From: Anadara kagoshimensis
Taxonomy: Eukaryota > Mollusca > Bivalvia > Arcoida > Arcidae
Length of the DNA stretch: 64,000 bases
Reading direction: 5' to 3'
Assembly (NCBI GenBank): GCA_021292105.1
Contig: CM037870.1
Coordinates: 32,111,905-32,175,904, forward strand
The translations under genes were made by a program, and so were the position numbers. A model generated the notes under the pieces. The model did no database searches. It worked only from the letters and a program-made list of their open reading frames with translations, and had not been told where the DNA came from. Positions 32,501-47,500 of this stretch are shown here, in pieces (the first letter of the stretch is position 1; each line of letters starts with the position of its first letter).

Positions 32501-35500
32501 ATTATTATTTTTATAGTAAATGGGGGTGGGTGATTTATATACAAGTAATAGTGTGTTTATCTTGACTTGTTCATTTCGTTTGTTTCCCGTTTTTGATAAT
32601 GTTGGCTTAACCCACTGTACTTCACTAACATACAATTGGTTTTTAGCTCACCTGAGTCAAAAGGCTCAGTTGAGCTATTGCAATCTATCACCGTGCGTCG
32701 TGCGTCGTCCGTCGTGTGTAAACTTTACATTTTAATCTTCTCCTCCAAAACTACTGAGCCAAATTTGATGAAACTTGATGATTATCATGCCTGGGTAACA
32801 GGCTTTTAAAATTGTGTTCGGGGTTTGACCACGCCCAACAATATGGCTGCCGTTACTATAAATAGCCAAAAAAAAAACAAAAGATATTTGGATTCAGAAT
32901 GCCTAGGACCATTAAAATTGAAAATAGGTTACGCGTTTTTTGCGTAAAATTACGTAATTTTTAAATTGAGACATATATTGTAATAACTTCATAACGGCTG
33001 AAGATATTTGTATAGAGTTTTCACTATTGATCTTGTCTTGCAATTTTCTTCCAATTGGTGTCAAGTTCAAAGGTCAAGGTCATGCCCCAGTTTTTGACCT
33101 TTGATAAAAAATGCTATTTTTTAAACATTTCTTGTGATAATGGCATAGGATTTTCAGTTAGTTGTCGGTATTGACATGACTATCATTTTGATACATAGAT
33201 CAAGGTCATGGGTTCAAAGGTCAAGGTCACAGATGTACAAATATACCAAAGTAGTTAATTATCTGCAAAACTATGAACTTTTTGTATAGGCATGTATATT
33301 AGAATATTGTAGGTAATGACACAATGGTCATTTTGATATATGAACGAACAGCATAGGTTCAAAGGTCAAGGTCACAGATACAAACAAGTACTGAAATGAA
33401 TATTTATCTTTATAACTATAAACTTTTTGTATATGCATGATGTATATTAGAATATTGGCCTATTTACCATTTTAATATATGAATGAAGCTCATGGGTTCA
33501 AAGGTCAAGGTCACAGGTGAGCGTTAAGGCCCATGGGTCTCTTGTTTTATTTTCTTATTTCGGTTGGTTACCCTGGCAGCTAATTGCCAGATTCAATATG
33601 TTATAATCATAAATATAATTTGATGTAATATTTGTAAATACTGATCGAAAATGGCGGTTTTTTTATTTTCAGGTCTTTTAAGTTATTTTGACTTGACCCC
33701 GGACAGTGTTGTTTGTTCCCAAGATTTTAACTTCAGCGAGGACACACCTGCCATCATTACTGTGTAAGTATTTTAGTCAAACAAAGTGTCAGTATTTTAT
33801 AGTATCTCCATACCTTTATATGTGTTTTTCTGCTATTGTTAAAAGTACAAACAATTAAGAATTGACTTTCCCTGAATAAAAAGAAAGTCAATTCTTACAC
33901 CTAACATTCTTTTCACAAATTTCTCGATTGCGTTATCCAACTAAGAAAGAAACCCGGTAAATATCGAATCTGTCAGCAATGTAAACATTCTGGGAACAGC
34001 CAATATGTCAATCAAGATAATTTCCGCCAACTCATTGATGATGTGACGTAATAGGCGGCTTAAAAATAGTACGCTGAAAACAAAACATTTCATAAAATTT
34101 TATTCGAATTCTCCAACAAAGTACAAATTATTAATTGTCAAATTACAACTGTTAAATGTTGAATTTGTTACAAAATCCGATTGTATAGATGGCAGTTATT
34201 CAAAACAACAATGCGCGATGTTTTGTTGGACTGGGTTGTGCATAGGTGTATTCATACGCACAATGTATGTGAAAAAGCGTGGATCATTGCCGAATGTCCC
34301 AAATTTTCTTCAATAAGTTCATCATAGGAATTCAATAGGTATTGTAAATATTTCTATATGATACAGTCCGATGAATTGACAAAAGTCATATTTGACAAAA
34401 ACAAAGGCAATGTTAGTGTAAATAATACACTTTATATACCTGACTGTTGCACCTTGTTTGGGAATTGTAGAGCATGATCCAGAGAGTGATGCCTGTATTT
34501 AGTGCAAGTTTAAAGCACTTGACTGATTGAATCAAAGACAAAATGGTAAAGGAAAGTTGAAGTCGAAATGTTATCATAAAGATCAATTGTTCTTTTTTAT
34601 ATATTATTATTACTTTTGAGCACAATAAATGCCAAAGTATATCTCTTCATATATCCAACAATGAGAAATCTTAAATCAGGGCAATGTAAGCATAAATATG
34701 TTTTTCCTTTCCTATTTTTTCTATTTCTGTATATGTACAGGGCTGTGTTGCTGCTCATCATTTCCGTGGTTGCCCTTTGTACAGTTATATTTGTATTCAT
34801 TGACCGAAAACGTAAGTCCCATTCCTACGGGATGAAATCGGGTATGACTTTTCTTAACAATGCTTATGTGAACAGTCTACATGATACGGTGAACAGAGAG
34901 AGCAAACAAAATGGTGGAATAAGTAAACCAAACCTTTTACGTGATGACTCGACAAAAAGCCACGTGGAACCATCTAAGATCCCAGAACTAGGAATTGAAG
35001 CAAATGGCCATGTCCAAGAAAAAGATGATGATTATGCATATCTGGAGGCTACACCTGAAGATAAGTCAGGTTTGTATCTTATACACTAAACAAAGTTTTA
35101 AAGTTGCCTCTGGTTTCATTATACCACCAGAGTTTTTATGACATGTTGCAATTTTAAGAGCAATTATGTCATTTTATTAAAAATTATTAAAATATTAAAT
35201 TATTATTAAAATTTAATTAAAATTATTCCGGAATGAAGAGTCGAGTGGCAATTATTGTTACTGTTTATTTAGCCTATTTCGGAGAGAGCGCAAGATCGCA
35301 AAATATGTTATAGATTTCAATATGACGGGTACAAATCAATGATTTTTTATTTACAGGAGCCGATCGCGAGTCGTTATTAAAGATTCCTGTTTCGGCTCCA
35401 TCCTAGCTTCATATATCATTTTATGCGACCAAAAAAAAAAAAAAAAAAAAAAAATTGGTGTGTGTTAAACAGACAGTAAACCCTTTTTAACACACTGTGT

Positions 35501-38500
35501 TTATAATGATACTTTTTACGAAATGGCGGGGTTTTTATGTTACGTTGTCATGACGAAAAAGTCAACTATTTACGTAGGTTAGTGCAGCTTAAGAACGGAT
35601 TGATTTTTGCGTAACACTGATTTAATAAAGTAATATTAAAGTGAACTACCTTTCTGTATTTTCGAAAAAGATTGAAGTGAATTCAAACTTTTAAACTAAA
35701 TCCGATCTTTGCGCTACTCTTCATTGTACCCCTTGTGAACCTACGTAAATAATAAATTCTTCCGTCATGATTACGTCACACGAAAGACACCGCCATTGTG
35801 TCAAACTTTTTACCCTTGTAAACACCCATCCAAAATACGTTTTGGTGTATTAAAGAAGTTATAATACATGGATTAGATCGAAATTAGAGTTATTAGCAAC
35901 GGCTCGGCTCATGTAAATAAATGATTAATTGATTTTTAACTGTGTCATTCAAATCTTTGAAATATTAGCGTTATTCCGCTTTCTGCAGCAGAGTAAACAG
36001 ACAGTAAACCCTTTTAACCGTGTAGCACTAGACGGCCGTTTCGGAATTAAATTCCTCATCAGTAGTTCTGATTGTCGAAATCCAATAATTTTTAAGAAAA
36101 TGAAGGACCAAATAAAGCCGTAGTTTTACGACTGTGCGTTATTAAATGTAAACAAGATAACGACAATTTTTGTTACAAAACAATATAATCATCGTAAATG
36201 ATACGTTTAGTAACCATAAAAGGTTCCTAGCTGTGTAGAAACCCGAAGTATTTTAATTCGTTATTGAAGCTTCAGAATTCCTAAAGCCCTAAAGGTTCTT
36301 AGCATTTTTTTAGGATTTGAGGATTTTAAGTTCTTAAAATTTTGGAACACTAAGTTCTTAGCAGTCTAAAAGGAGTAATATAACTTTTGGCTTTCTAGGA
36401 GCCTTCAGCAGTTTCTAGCGTTCAGAAATCTCTAAGATGTTTTATCGTTATGTCTGTATTGCATACCTTATAATGATTTGTAGGTTTGGTAAGACAGATA
36501 GTGAGAGCATTTTCGTTCCATAGGAATATTGCACAGATAATGTCAGTTGACATTCCAAAGGACAGCATCAGATGTATATTTGGTGTTAGGGTTCTCAGTA
36601 TGGTTATGATTATGTTGGGAAACTCGTACATCTATAATGTCTTGACACTCTCCGATAGTCCGGTTTCAGGTGAGAACTATAACAGTGTATGATGAAGTTT
36701 ACAAACGGGAATGAGGGATATAATATTAAACAAAGTCACACAAGAGGGGTTTATTGTTCATCTGGATAAAAGCAAGTTTTGTCAAACGAGGTATCCTCAT
36801 GAAAAACCGATTGCATCTGTCAAATGTTTATATATGTACTCGTACTTTAAAATACCAGAATTGAGGTAATGGCAAATGTTCGAAAAAAGCTCACATTTGA
36901 AACGTCACTGCTAAACATAAACTTTCTATATGCCTACAAAACTATATTATTTTTCTGTTGATACTATTTATAGTACCGGTTGCCATTTTTGGATGGCGTG
37001 TCAGGTTGGTAATAACAAACCTATTTTACTCAAAGACTTGCCAAACTAATATTAGTTTTAATTGGCCAATACTTTGAGAGAAGAAAATTAAAGTTTCAGA
37101 TCCCATTACATATAGGACCGAACCAATGAATAAATGGTGATGGCATGACCAAAGTTAAATGTTCTTACAATACGATTTTTGTTTTATAGACTAGTTGATT
37201 GACGATTTGCTGCCAGACTTGAAGCACCAAAGCTGTAAATTTCAAGCCATTTCTATTGTACCGATTCAGTAAAATGGACTGGGTTTAAGATTTTTTTATT
37301 TTGAAGATATTATGAAAATAACGCCAATGTAATGTCAACAGCATGTCGTTGTTTGTTAATATAACGATTATTTTTATTTATCAAATGTGTGTTCATAAAT
37401 CCAGCTTCTATTTTTTATAATCATTGGTCCCAATCTTCTGTTTTTCTTTGTGTCGTGTCTTCTTGGCAGTCTTCTGTCATTGGTTAGTATTTTGTTTTGT
37501 TCTTGGTTGTGTTGGTTGTTGCCAATTACATATTTTCGATTGCAAATGTCTATTGAAATATTAAACAACTAATTCTTGAATTACACATGTTTTATTGGTT
37601 GTTATTTCATTGTTTCAGCAAATCTTTTGGATGCCTTGGACATGATAAAGAGAGTATCGTTTCAAATAGTGCTTGCTGGTTCCTATGAAACGGACACTTT
37701 TCTTATGCTCAGGTAATTATAGTTATATCAAGTATGACTGAATTTGGCACAGGAACGTTGTCTAAAGCCATATAACAAACCTATGGTGATGAGCTTATAA
37801 AAACGTTAGTAGGAGTTAGATGCAAAAGCAAAAAGATACAGTGTCTTTAATAAAATCAAAGATGACTTTTAGGCGGTCGTTTTGAAATTTTTGGATCTGA
37901 AAATAATAAATAATATATGAGGAAAGTTTCATTATATTTTCTGAAAACCTTTAGAAGGAGTTAGATACAAAAGCAAAACGCTGTAAGAATAAAAGATGGT
38001 CACCAGAATGACCAAAACACATTAAAAGTCATACTAGCAAGGTAAACACTAATTGAAACCACTTATTATTAAATCGCTTGCATCGGAAGGGGACCGTTAT
38101 TACAAAATTATTTAGTGTTAAGCAGTAATGTCTGATAGTCTTTTGCATAAACGAGCATTTTGATCATTATACAACCATAAGTTCAACCGTTATACCTGAT
38201 GTTATAGTTTTTATTAATAATACAGTTTTAATTTTATTTCAGTGGTTGTTTGATAACATACAGACTCATCAACAAAATCGAAAAAAGTGGCAGCTACAAA
38301 ATAACAACGTGGCTAGGATTTTACGTTCAACGATACTTCAGGTAACAATGTCTTTTACAAGTCCATAAATGATAATGTTTTCTAGTAGCAACGTTGTTAG
38401 CATGAGACAATTTCTTCTAAAAAACACAGTTCCGACATTTTGTCACTTTAGGTTTAGAAGTAAAATATTCATAATTTTGAATACAATTGTTGTCAGCTGG

Positions 38501-41500
38501 AACAGAAACGTTACTCTTAAGGTAAGAGTCATAGATTTGACAGGAAGGGGGAATTTAAGTGTCACACCAGAGTGTCAATAGCAGTTCTATGTTAGGCCAA
38601 TCTTGGTGTTCCTTTCTACAATATGATAAAGACATATGTAGGCTAAACCATATGTTACAAAAACTTACAAATGAATAACACGAAACAACGAACGAAAGAA
38701 ACGAATAAGAAAGGACAAAATTCAATTTTAATTTGTTTTTGGGTTTGTAATTTGGACATAGATGGCTTATAAAACTCCCTAATTTTGGACGGAAATAGAT
38801 AAATGGTGTCGAGGCAATGTAGCTAGTGAAGATCAAACGTCTTTCTCACATTTTATACAACTAGTGGTTCCTCAGCTGTAAATTCATAAGCAAAACACGC
38901 CTTAACTAAACACTTGTTTTGTTTACAGAATAACACCCGTGTACATGGTTGTCATGGTGATATTTTCATGCTTGTATCAATATATCGGTAACGGCCCTCT
39001 GTGGCCAGAGGCTATACATGTTGGAGATAAATGTAAAACTACATGGTGGCAGAATTTACTATACATTAATAACCTAGTGGGTGTCGATGGAAATGATGCT
39101 TACCATCAGGTACGTTGCGTAATTGACATATCGTCGGCCATGCCTATATTGTTCCGACACTGGCCGTCATCACGGTACCAAAGCAAAGTCACGGCAACTA
39201 ATGACGTACTAGTGTCAATGACGTCATTTAACGGCACAACTCAGACCGGGTTTTCATTCTTTATGCGTGTAAATCTAGCATGCCAGGTGTTTGTTGGAAC
39301 ATTGTGGGCGTGGTCGGCGATCCGTCAATTACTTTCCTTTGTAAGGAATATGCCCAAGTTTGCGTTCTCGTACACACACAATTTTTATATTGTTCAAGAT
39401 AAATGCCATTTGACATATCCATATATTTGATTGGTTTCTTGTTTGGAATCATGATTTATGGCACGGTCAAGATGATTTCACTTCAAGTAAGGTGGTCGTC
39501 TTTGGTGGCAAAGAATGTACATTCATTCACCATCAGCAAAACTAACTTTCACACACTTTTGATTCTGAAACAGCCGTCTAGTGTTGCAAAAAAAAAACAA
39601 AAAAAACAAAACAGTTTCTTAAGTTTTTTCAATAACTCCTCATACCTGAGATATATTTTAAAAGTATTGAGACCTCGGCGTCTCAAAACAATGTAATCTA
39701 TAACCTGGCAATTAAAATCACCAGGACTTCATCAAATTTTTAAAATTAAAAAAAATATTTTGTTTACGTACACATATTTTAACAATCCTCCTTAGTTTTC
39801 TGATATCTGATTTTAGCCAGATGAAAAACTAATTTCAATTGAAAACACATACTTAGCAACCGCCATGAAATCACCATGCAAAAGTTGGAACATCAAAACA
39901 AGATGTATATAAAATTATATTGCAACATGCATATAAAGACATGGAAACATAATAGCTTTTGGGAACACTTAAGAGATAATTCTTTTCAATTTTTCAGTGT
40001 ATGCCATGGTCTTGGCAACTTGCAGTTGTAATGCAGTTTTATTTGATTACACCAATACTCGTCGCATTTTTTATACTGTAAGTATACCAATACATGGACA
40101 TTCACATCAGTACGGTTTCAAATAAAATTAAGCATAAAAAATGAGATGGTTTTTACCTTAAAGGAATATATATGCATACTGTATACCCTCATGAAAAAAA
40201 AACTAAAAATACTGGTCAATATTCTAACCACAAAAACACAGTAAAAGTTTTTAAAATTGGGAAACCGTGCCACGTGATTTTCAACTATTGAAGTGAATTT
40301 TGTGCCCTAGAAGTGCAAAGGAGATATTTATGCATGTATAAGCGTACTTAAAGTTAAATAATTAGACTCCTCCAGGTTCGTAATATTAATTTTACAAATA
40401 TCTAAATAAAATTTATTGTATAAGTATTATTATTCTTCCATATGACATGATATACTCTACATATTTGTCATCTCATTTTTCTTTTTCTGTTTTATGGTTT
40501 TTTTCTGAGAAAATTATTGATAACTAAACATATATAAAGTAAATTGTTCGAACAATAATCTATATCTTTACAGCTCAAAGAAACTTGGAACGGCTATTGT
40601 GATTTTACTGATGTTAGCTGGTATAGTATCTTCTGGATTCAAGGAACATAGATATGGAGGGGATTTGATGTCGTAAGTTGTAAAGCATAAAATTACTTTA
40701 AGGACACAAGCCCATATATCATTATAAATGGGATATAGGCAAACAACATTGACCTGTCTGTTTTACCGTTCATTAGGAATATTTATTAAGGATGGTCCAC
40801 TCAATATATGGGTAGTGTAAGGTGTCGCAATGAATACATATAAACATGGCCCATAAATAGCGTTCGTATCATATAGACGAAATATACGCGCATGATCCAT
40901 ATTACTTAAATTTACTCTTCCATAATGAATATTTAAATCAAAGGTCAAACGGACAGGTCAATGTTGTTTGCCTATACTGTAAATTTGACTAATCAAAACA
41001 AAACAAAAACAAAATACCAATCCATGTTCAAAAAATAATTTAAAATCAAAGTGAAAGCCTGGCAAATTAAGTTCAACGTGGACTTCCACCAGGGAAGCGA
41101 GACTATGGAAAGTTGAGTACCTCCTGCTTGAATAGCTACAATATGTAATTAAAATTAAAAATAAATGAAACATGGAATATGGCACGCCAAATAAATTCAG
41201 GATAATTTTGTATACAGAAACATTATAATTATTACAATTGTGATGAAGTATATTCACAAAGTTAAAGAGTTTTTCTATTTTTATTTTAAATACGAATGTC
41301 ATTTGGCGACCTTTACAAAGGTTAAAACAGGTATTCTATTGGTTTTACATTATCAAATGATATAGGAATTAATATTGAATAAATAAACCCGGCTCATTTA
41401 AACAATCTTAGTACAAATAGCATAGTTTGTTGATATTTTAATGTAAATAAGATAAATAAATGGGGCAGGTTGAAGATAGTTATATTTTAAAATTTAGTTT

Positions 41501-44500
41501 ATGTTACATCAAGAAAAAAATGTCCGGTTAAAGTTATTTTTGACAAGTATGATAGTTTAAATTTCAGTTCCACTGAAACAATATAAAGGATGGGCAAAAT
41601 GTATTTTAAGTTTAGATATCATACTTTTGTCATTAAGACTCTTAAATAATAAATTGATCGGTTAATATCCACTGCTTATTGATCCATGTTCTAATCAAAT
41701 CCCAAAAGCAAAAGTAAAAAATTTGCAAATGCAATCATACTTTCACCATCCATGAAGTTCCTCCGACAAATTAAGTGAAAGAAACGTGGAACTAGGTGAC
41801 GTCATATATCCATAAACAACCTTGGATACGTAAACGTCATAGTTTTGGCGACAAAAGAAGACGTCATAGTTATTGACGACAACAAGAAGACGTCATAGTT
41901 ATTGACGACAAAAAGAATACGTCATAGTTATCGACGGCAAAAATACGTCATAGTTATTGACGACAACTATTTTTTTGAGGTCGTTGATAAGCATTGGCTT
42001 GATATACCTCAAAAGCTGTATACATTTACTGGTGTTTATAAGATGAGTGTTTCGTTGTATCAAAAACAAAAATACTAAATCCATGTTTGAATCACAATTC
42101 AGAAGCAAAGTAAAAACTTTGGAGCTGACAAGTCAGATTACACACATGAACTTAAAATTTCTGTTTTGGAAACAAGCTCTACCACAGCTTGTTAATTGGG
42201 AAACAAAATTAACAAATTTATTTAAGCAAAAGCAGCAAATATATGTTATTTCGTACAGAGGACATCATTTGGTAAATAAATTTTTGGTCCTTCTATTGGT
42301 TTTATTTGACATCTTAAAAATATTTGGATATCCACTATTATTCCTAGCAGTACTGATGAGGAATTCTATTCTAGTGCTGCATAATGCAAATAGATAATAA
42401 TAATCATTTAAACATTATAGTTTACAATACTCTGTGTCCGAAAGTTTAAAAATATAATACATTTATTTAGTCATTCATATTGTGAAATCGAAAATAACGG
42501 GTTATTTGTAATTCTAACATGTTCTGCCCGCATGGTTTACGTAAACAAATCTGGTCCAACTGTTACAACGTTGTACTGCTCGAACGTACTTCTCAACTAC
42601 TTGCTTCGAAAAATGATTAAATGATGTCCATTACAGTAAATATAAACAAATGGAACCATACAACGGTGAATTGTCCAAATTTCATCACAACGTTGCAGCA
42701 ACTAGATTATTTCTATCTTGTATAATCCAAAACGAAAAACGGTACAGCCTATAATCCGAGTATGACTAGCACAGATGCACAAAATGTAAACTAACCATGG
42801 TATAGAGTTTTCTTTCTTTGACCATACCACAAATTAATTGAAATTTTTCTAAGTTCCAAGAAATATTGAATTTAGAGATGGTTGAACAAAACTGTTACAT
42901 TTTGTTCTCTTCATTGGAGTTTTGAATTCCTATCATGAGATTCGCAGATATTTTTACGATAATTAGGAATCTATTTTAAATATCCAGATTATAAAACATT
43001 GATTAATATTGTAATTATATGTAAAAATATACTTTGTTTTGTGTATTGTCAAGAATCTGACGCTAATATTTGAATTAACTGATAAAAGAAAATCTTTTGG
43101 GAATTTCTTTCAATTATTTCAATGGAAAATTTGAAAAAATCATGGGGGTAGGGGTAATTTTTTATTTTTAAATTCGAAAATACCCCGGTGACCTATCAGT
43201 TTTTCTTTGTTTTTGTGAAGTACATAGTTTGGTTAAACTTTTGGCAGATTTTTATAAGATTTCCAATGGTAGATTTTTTTCTGTACATGACAATGTATGA
43301 AAATTTTGAGAAAAAGGCTGTAAAATGAGCACTTTTTCCAATGTATTTTTTACCAATTATTTTAATAAATGTGCATTGAACTACCAACTTTGACATTTTT
43401 GAACATGTTAAAAATGGTTATGATGTATTTTAGTTGTTTTTAACATTTTAATAAATTTCTTGAGTTTATTTGAGGTTGATTTTTTAATTTATACCAATTT
43501 TTTGGTAAAAATGCAAAATCCTTGAAATACTGCATATATTGAACAAGAGATGTTAAAAAATTTAATGCGGTGACCTACCATTATTTTTGCATATTTTTGT
43601 TTGCATGTTCATATAGAACAAACAGTGAAAAAATTAGCTTGTTTTGAATGGTGGTTCTATTTCATAGCATATGCCTTTAATACTTTCATATCAAAAATGG
43701 TGTATTGGTTTGAATAAAACATATAAATACCTAAAGCTGTGAATGTATTTTTCGCTACGGCCAGTGTAATGTATTTACCAGTGAATGCATACATTTTGTT
43801 TTAGTATGTTTCAGGTACCGGACTCTAGAGTATTGTGGTTGATATAACGATAACAATTTATTCATCTTCAACATGTACAGATTCTTGTATATAATTTTAT
43901 CAGCAAATATTAAAACACATAAAAGCTTTTTATTGTTTGTATTTAGAATGGCGTCTGATGGTGGACGTTACTGGAACAATGTTTTTATCAAACCATGGTG
44001 TCGGGTGTCAGCTTATTGTGTAGGAGTATTGTTGGGATTTGCATTGATTCGGTATCAACAGAAACGTAAAATAAACAAGGTAACATTGAATGTGATATTA
44101 ATATGATAACCAATAAACCCAGTTTTTTTTATTTGTTTGTGCCATGATTTATAGTTATCTTATCTGAAGAATCCTACTGTGCCAAGAAAAACAATACTTA
44201 ACCTTGTTAATGTATTAATTTAAATCGTCATTTATTGATACACGATAGTGTTAATCAGTTGCATAAACTCATTTTAGCACTATTGATGATACATACATAG
44301 TGTTTATCAAATGCATAAACTAATTTTAGCACAAACGATGATGCATACATTGTTTTGTAATCTTTTAATTTATTTATTAACATCAGAAAAAAAATTATCT
44401 CGACTTTTATCATGTTACACAGTGACGTCACTTCATTATCCTTCCGCCTCATCATACAAAGAAAATTGCCGCTTTGGTCTCCTCTGGACAAAAACTGATT

Positions 44501-47500
44501 TAGAACATATATAAAACCAAAAATTGCTCCTAAAAGTCACCCATATAACCAACACTGACCTGAATGAGCGAGCCCAACCATGCTATGAGTAAACGAGATA
44601 ACAATACCCATACGGTTACAATCTTCTATTGTCGACCAATTTACAGAATCCTCATTGATCATTCAAGTTAATTGGAACACAGGTTTTGACGGCAAGACTT
44701 GCCCAAGTAATTGAACCATTTTGTTATCAAAACTTCACTTCTTTTGTCCTCGTTTGAAATCATTGATTTTGTACCCATATATAAAAGTGGTTTTCAAAAT
44801 TTTACAGTTTACAGTTGTTTTAACGACGTCATTTTAGACAAATATTCACACTGGTAACAAGACTTGGTATGTTGGTTGATGTTGTTTCTCGTGTTCTTTT
44901 TTTGTTTTCCTTGGTTCAATGTTTCCTTGTTGATGTCAAATTTCGTTCATTTTTTGTATTTGTCTGTTACAGTTGAGTTGGGATTTAGGGATAGTCCCAG
45001 GTTTCTCATCAAGGCAAACATAAGACTTCTTTTTTTTCCAATTTAAATTTATTTACTGATATGTTTTTCCATCTTATTCCATGTTTCAATCCACATATAA
45101 AATTCCATGTTTCATTCCAAATATAAAAACCAAACTACAAAATACAAACATGAAGAAAACCTTATTTTTTGGAAACTAGTCTATTTGAATAAATATAATG
45201 ATGTGTGTACCTTAATCCATAGCAGTGGGCTATACCAATATATAGAAAAACCAAATTTTAATTATTAAACTAAGTCCCATAATAACCACAAACATTTTAG
45301 ACATAAATTATACCATTTGCCCTTAGTACACAAATCACTAAATTTAGTCACTAGTTACAAACTTTAAACTTGAAATTTGAAAGTCAAAAAAAAAATCATA
45401 TTTATTTTTTTTAAAAATTTAAATCAAAATAATTACCAAAATAAAGTTTAACACTACCAAATTAAATCTTGAAATTAACAAAAACTGTACTCACAATTGT
45501 ATATATTATTCTTTCTTAAATTCACTATACTTTTACCATGACCAATACCCAACTAAAAAAATATCACATTCCCACCCCTTATATATGTTTCAAAAACGCC
45601 AACTCATCAATTCTCACACACCTATCATACACTTCATGAAAACTCGCACATTCACCCCAGTTAAAAGATACCACATCAGCACAAATACTGAACTTGTTTA
45701 TCACACCTGTGTTAAGGACAACATATAAAACATGGACTGGACATTTAAAAATGGATTTATGGTAATACATATAATATGGAATGGACACTTAATAATGAAT
45801 ATACAATTTCTGTTTTTTTAAACAAAATTAACAAAAAATATTATGTACACTGTAACATTGTCTTTAATGTGTTCTTATTGTTTGAGTAGAAACGTGAATT
45901 ATTTCAAAGTATGATAAATACATCTGTTATATGATTACAATTGAAAACAATTTTGGTTTAAGCACTCCTGGTGGGAAATTGTATTACGAATCGGACGTCT
46001 AGTGCTGTAAAATTAAAACTGGTATAATATGTAATAAAACTATTAGAATGACTTAAACATATATACCCCGACTGTATTTATCCTGCAGTGTCTTTGCTTT
46101 TGTATGATTATACGAAACGCTTGTAAAATAATGTAATACAATGTATAAAAATAATGGTTTTACATTTTATTGCAGATAGCTGCAGCTTTTGGGTGGCTAT
46201 TAGCATTGGTTGTTGCTTGTACATTCATATTTGTAACGTATACAAAGAACCGAGATAGTGGAGAACCATGGACATTAGTACAACAAGCGGTTTATGAATC
46301 TGTAGGAAGACCAGCATGGGCAACATGTATTGCATGGGTTATATTTGCATGCTTTAATGGTGCAGGTGGTACGTTTTATTTTGTAATAATAATAATAATA
46401 AATGTGTTTAGATAGGTAAGCATGTTGAAAACACTTGACTGGATTAACCATCAGCATCTTCTCAATAATTGAATGTCATAATAATTTATGTCTGAAGAAA
46501 TTATACATTGACTAGAATAAAATATTCCAGTTTGATTGACAGAATTAACCAACTTACCCATACAAATATATGAAATACAAGAAGAAAACCCTTTATATAG
46601 CATAAAATATGAGCGTTACTGTCACCAAAAATTAAAATCTCTACTAATCAAAAAACATACTCATCCATGTCCGAATCACAATCCAGAAGCAAAGTATTAA
46701 CTTTGGAACTGATTAGGTTAGACACACAAACTTCCAACAGGGAAGTGAGGCCAGGTGCTCTGAAAGATAATATCAATAACAAACTACGAAGTTGAAATCT
46801 GATGATAATGAATACACCAAAAATTCAACTCAGTAAAAAATATGAGTATAGCAAGAAAGATAACTCTCATAAATATATTTGCTTGATACGTGTATAATAA
46901 AATCAATAAATCAAATATAAGTTATAAAAAACCATACCAAGTAATATCTACATTTTTCTTCCGAAAGGTAATAAATCTATAGAAAATAGAAAGAATGAAA
47001 ATGAAAAAAAAAACCATATGGTACCATGTCTTTCAATATATGTTGTGGTTCATGGAATAGTGGTTAAATAAAATAGACTGAAACTGTTTCCATCATATTT
47101 TTTTGCATTTTAGGATGGGTGAACGCCTTTCTGTCATGGCGCGGATTTATACCACTATCCAGATTAACATATGTTGTGTACCTTCTCCACCCTGTGATGA
47201 TGGTACTTTATGTATACTCAAAACGAAGTCTAGTTTATCTTAGCGATTATGACATGGTATGTATAGAGAAACATTAAACATTTTGGTATGACATGGCCTA
47301 GATTTTAAAGGTCATGGTTGTATACAAAAAAGTATTTCCAACATTTCAATTTATGGACAATATAAAAGAAACACAGATTGTTGTCTACCATGTGTTAAAG
47401 ACAGCTCATTAGAATCCAAATATCATTTAAACGACAGCGAGCGATTTTAACTGTGATGTAATTGCATGTGCAAACAAGGTGCATTTTGGTGTGAGATCTT

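Noticed and set aside
34616-34740. Coding extension upstream of NRF exon 5
   Set aside because: The frame is open, but an acceptor ends at 34740 and the join there restores both the phase and a clean membrane helix.
38939-39430. 163-codon frame read as one protein
   Set aside because: Only 38929-39109 is NRF exon 9. The rest is intron read-through past the donor at 39110.
42047-42397. 116-codon plus-strand frame in NRF intron 11
   Set aside because: It starts in an antisense Penelope-type tail piece and ends in the 3' segment of the same repeat. No domain is recognised.
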